Source: an uncultured Lachnospiraceae bacterium
GTDB taxonomy: Bacteria > Bacillota > Clostridia > Lachnospirales > Lachnospiraceae
DNA: 5,061 nt
Direction of reading: 5' to 3'
Assembly (NCBI GenBank): GCA_947175775.1
Contig: CAMWNY010000231.1
Coordinates: 1 to 5,061, forward strand
Shown here: positions 5,027 through 5,061 of the stretch, piece by piece
Position numbering within the stretch: the first letter of the stretch is position 1
Layout of the letters: each line of letters opens with the position of its first letter
Notes under the pieces: generated by a model
What the model was told of the DNA's origin: nothing
Database searches by the model: none
What the model saw: only the letters and a program-made list of their open reading frames with translations
Position numbers and translations under genes: made by a program

Positions 5027-5061
5027 GAATTTATGGAGAATTCATTTTTATTTTTTACTTA

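Overview
The window looks like chromosomal DNA from a low-GC Gram-positive anaerobe of the Clostridia, most likely Lachnospiraceae-like. The reasons are strong AGGAGG-type ribosome binding sites, AT-rich intergenic DNA, a pyrB-pyrI pair, and the mix of a DUF5050-type propeller protein, a CmpB-like membrane protein and a membrane-anchored D-Ala-D-Ala carboxypeptidase. This is inference from gene style; the window holds no marker gene that names the organism.

Layout. Positions 1-53 (+) look like the 3' end of a group II intron: a domain VI hairpin with a bulged branch-point adenosine seven bases before the intron end, preceded by what may be the last strand of domain V. Positions 71-1446 (-) carry pyrB and pyrI, the catalytic and regulatory subunits of aspartate carbamoyltransferase, overlapping by 7 bp. 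Positions 1447-1747 are a 301-bp divergent control region. It holds a good pyrB promoter, two hairpins in the pyrB leader, a 12-bp palindrome, a perfect 12-bp inverted repeat with promoter-like spacing on both strands, and short repeats. Positions 1748-3386 (+) are two overlapping genes: a small bacterial PH-domain (bPH_2) protein and a membrane-anchored serine-type D-Ala-D-Ala carboxypeptidase (peptidase S11). Positions 3368-3802 (-) encode a CmpB-like putative ABC transporter permease whose 3' end overlaps the carboxypeptidase gene tail to tail by 19 bp. Positions 3916-4962 (-) encode a membrane-anchored extracytoplasmic protein with seven repeats spaced 39 residues apart, probably a seven-bladed beta-propeller, with its own promoter just upstream.

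How the genes work together. PyrB and PyrI form the allosterically controlled enzyme of the second step of de novo pyrimidine synthesis. The PH-domain and carboxypeptidase genes are probably co-transcribed and translationally coupled, which points to a shared envelope role. The CmpB-like gene follows the propeller gene on the same strand, but two hairpins lie between them. One is terminator-shaped and encloses the CmpB start codon, so expression of that gene may be conditional.

I see no clear sign of a wholly new multi-gene system. The most unusual items are the intron end antisense to pyrI, the attenuator-like structure over the CmpB start, and the exact 39-residue period of the propeller protein.
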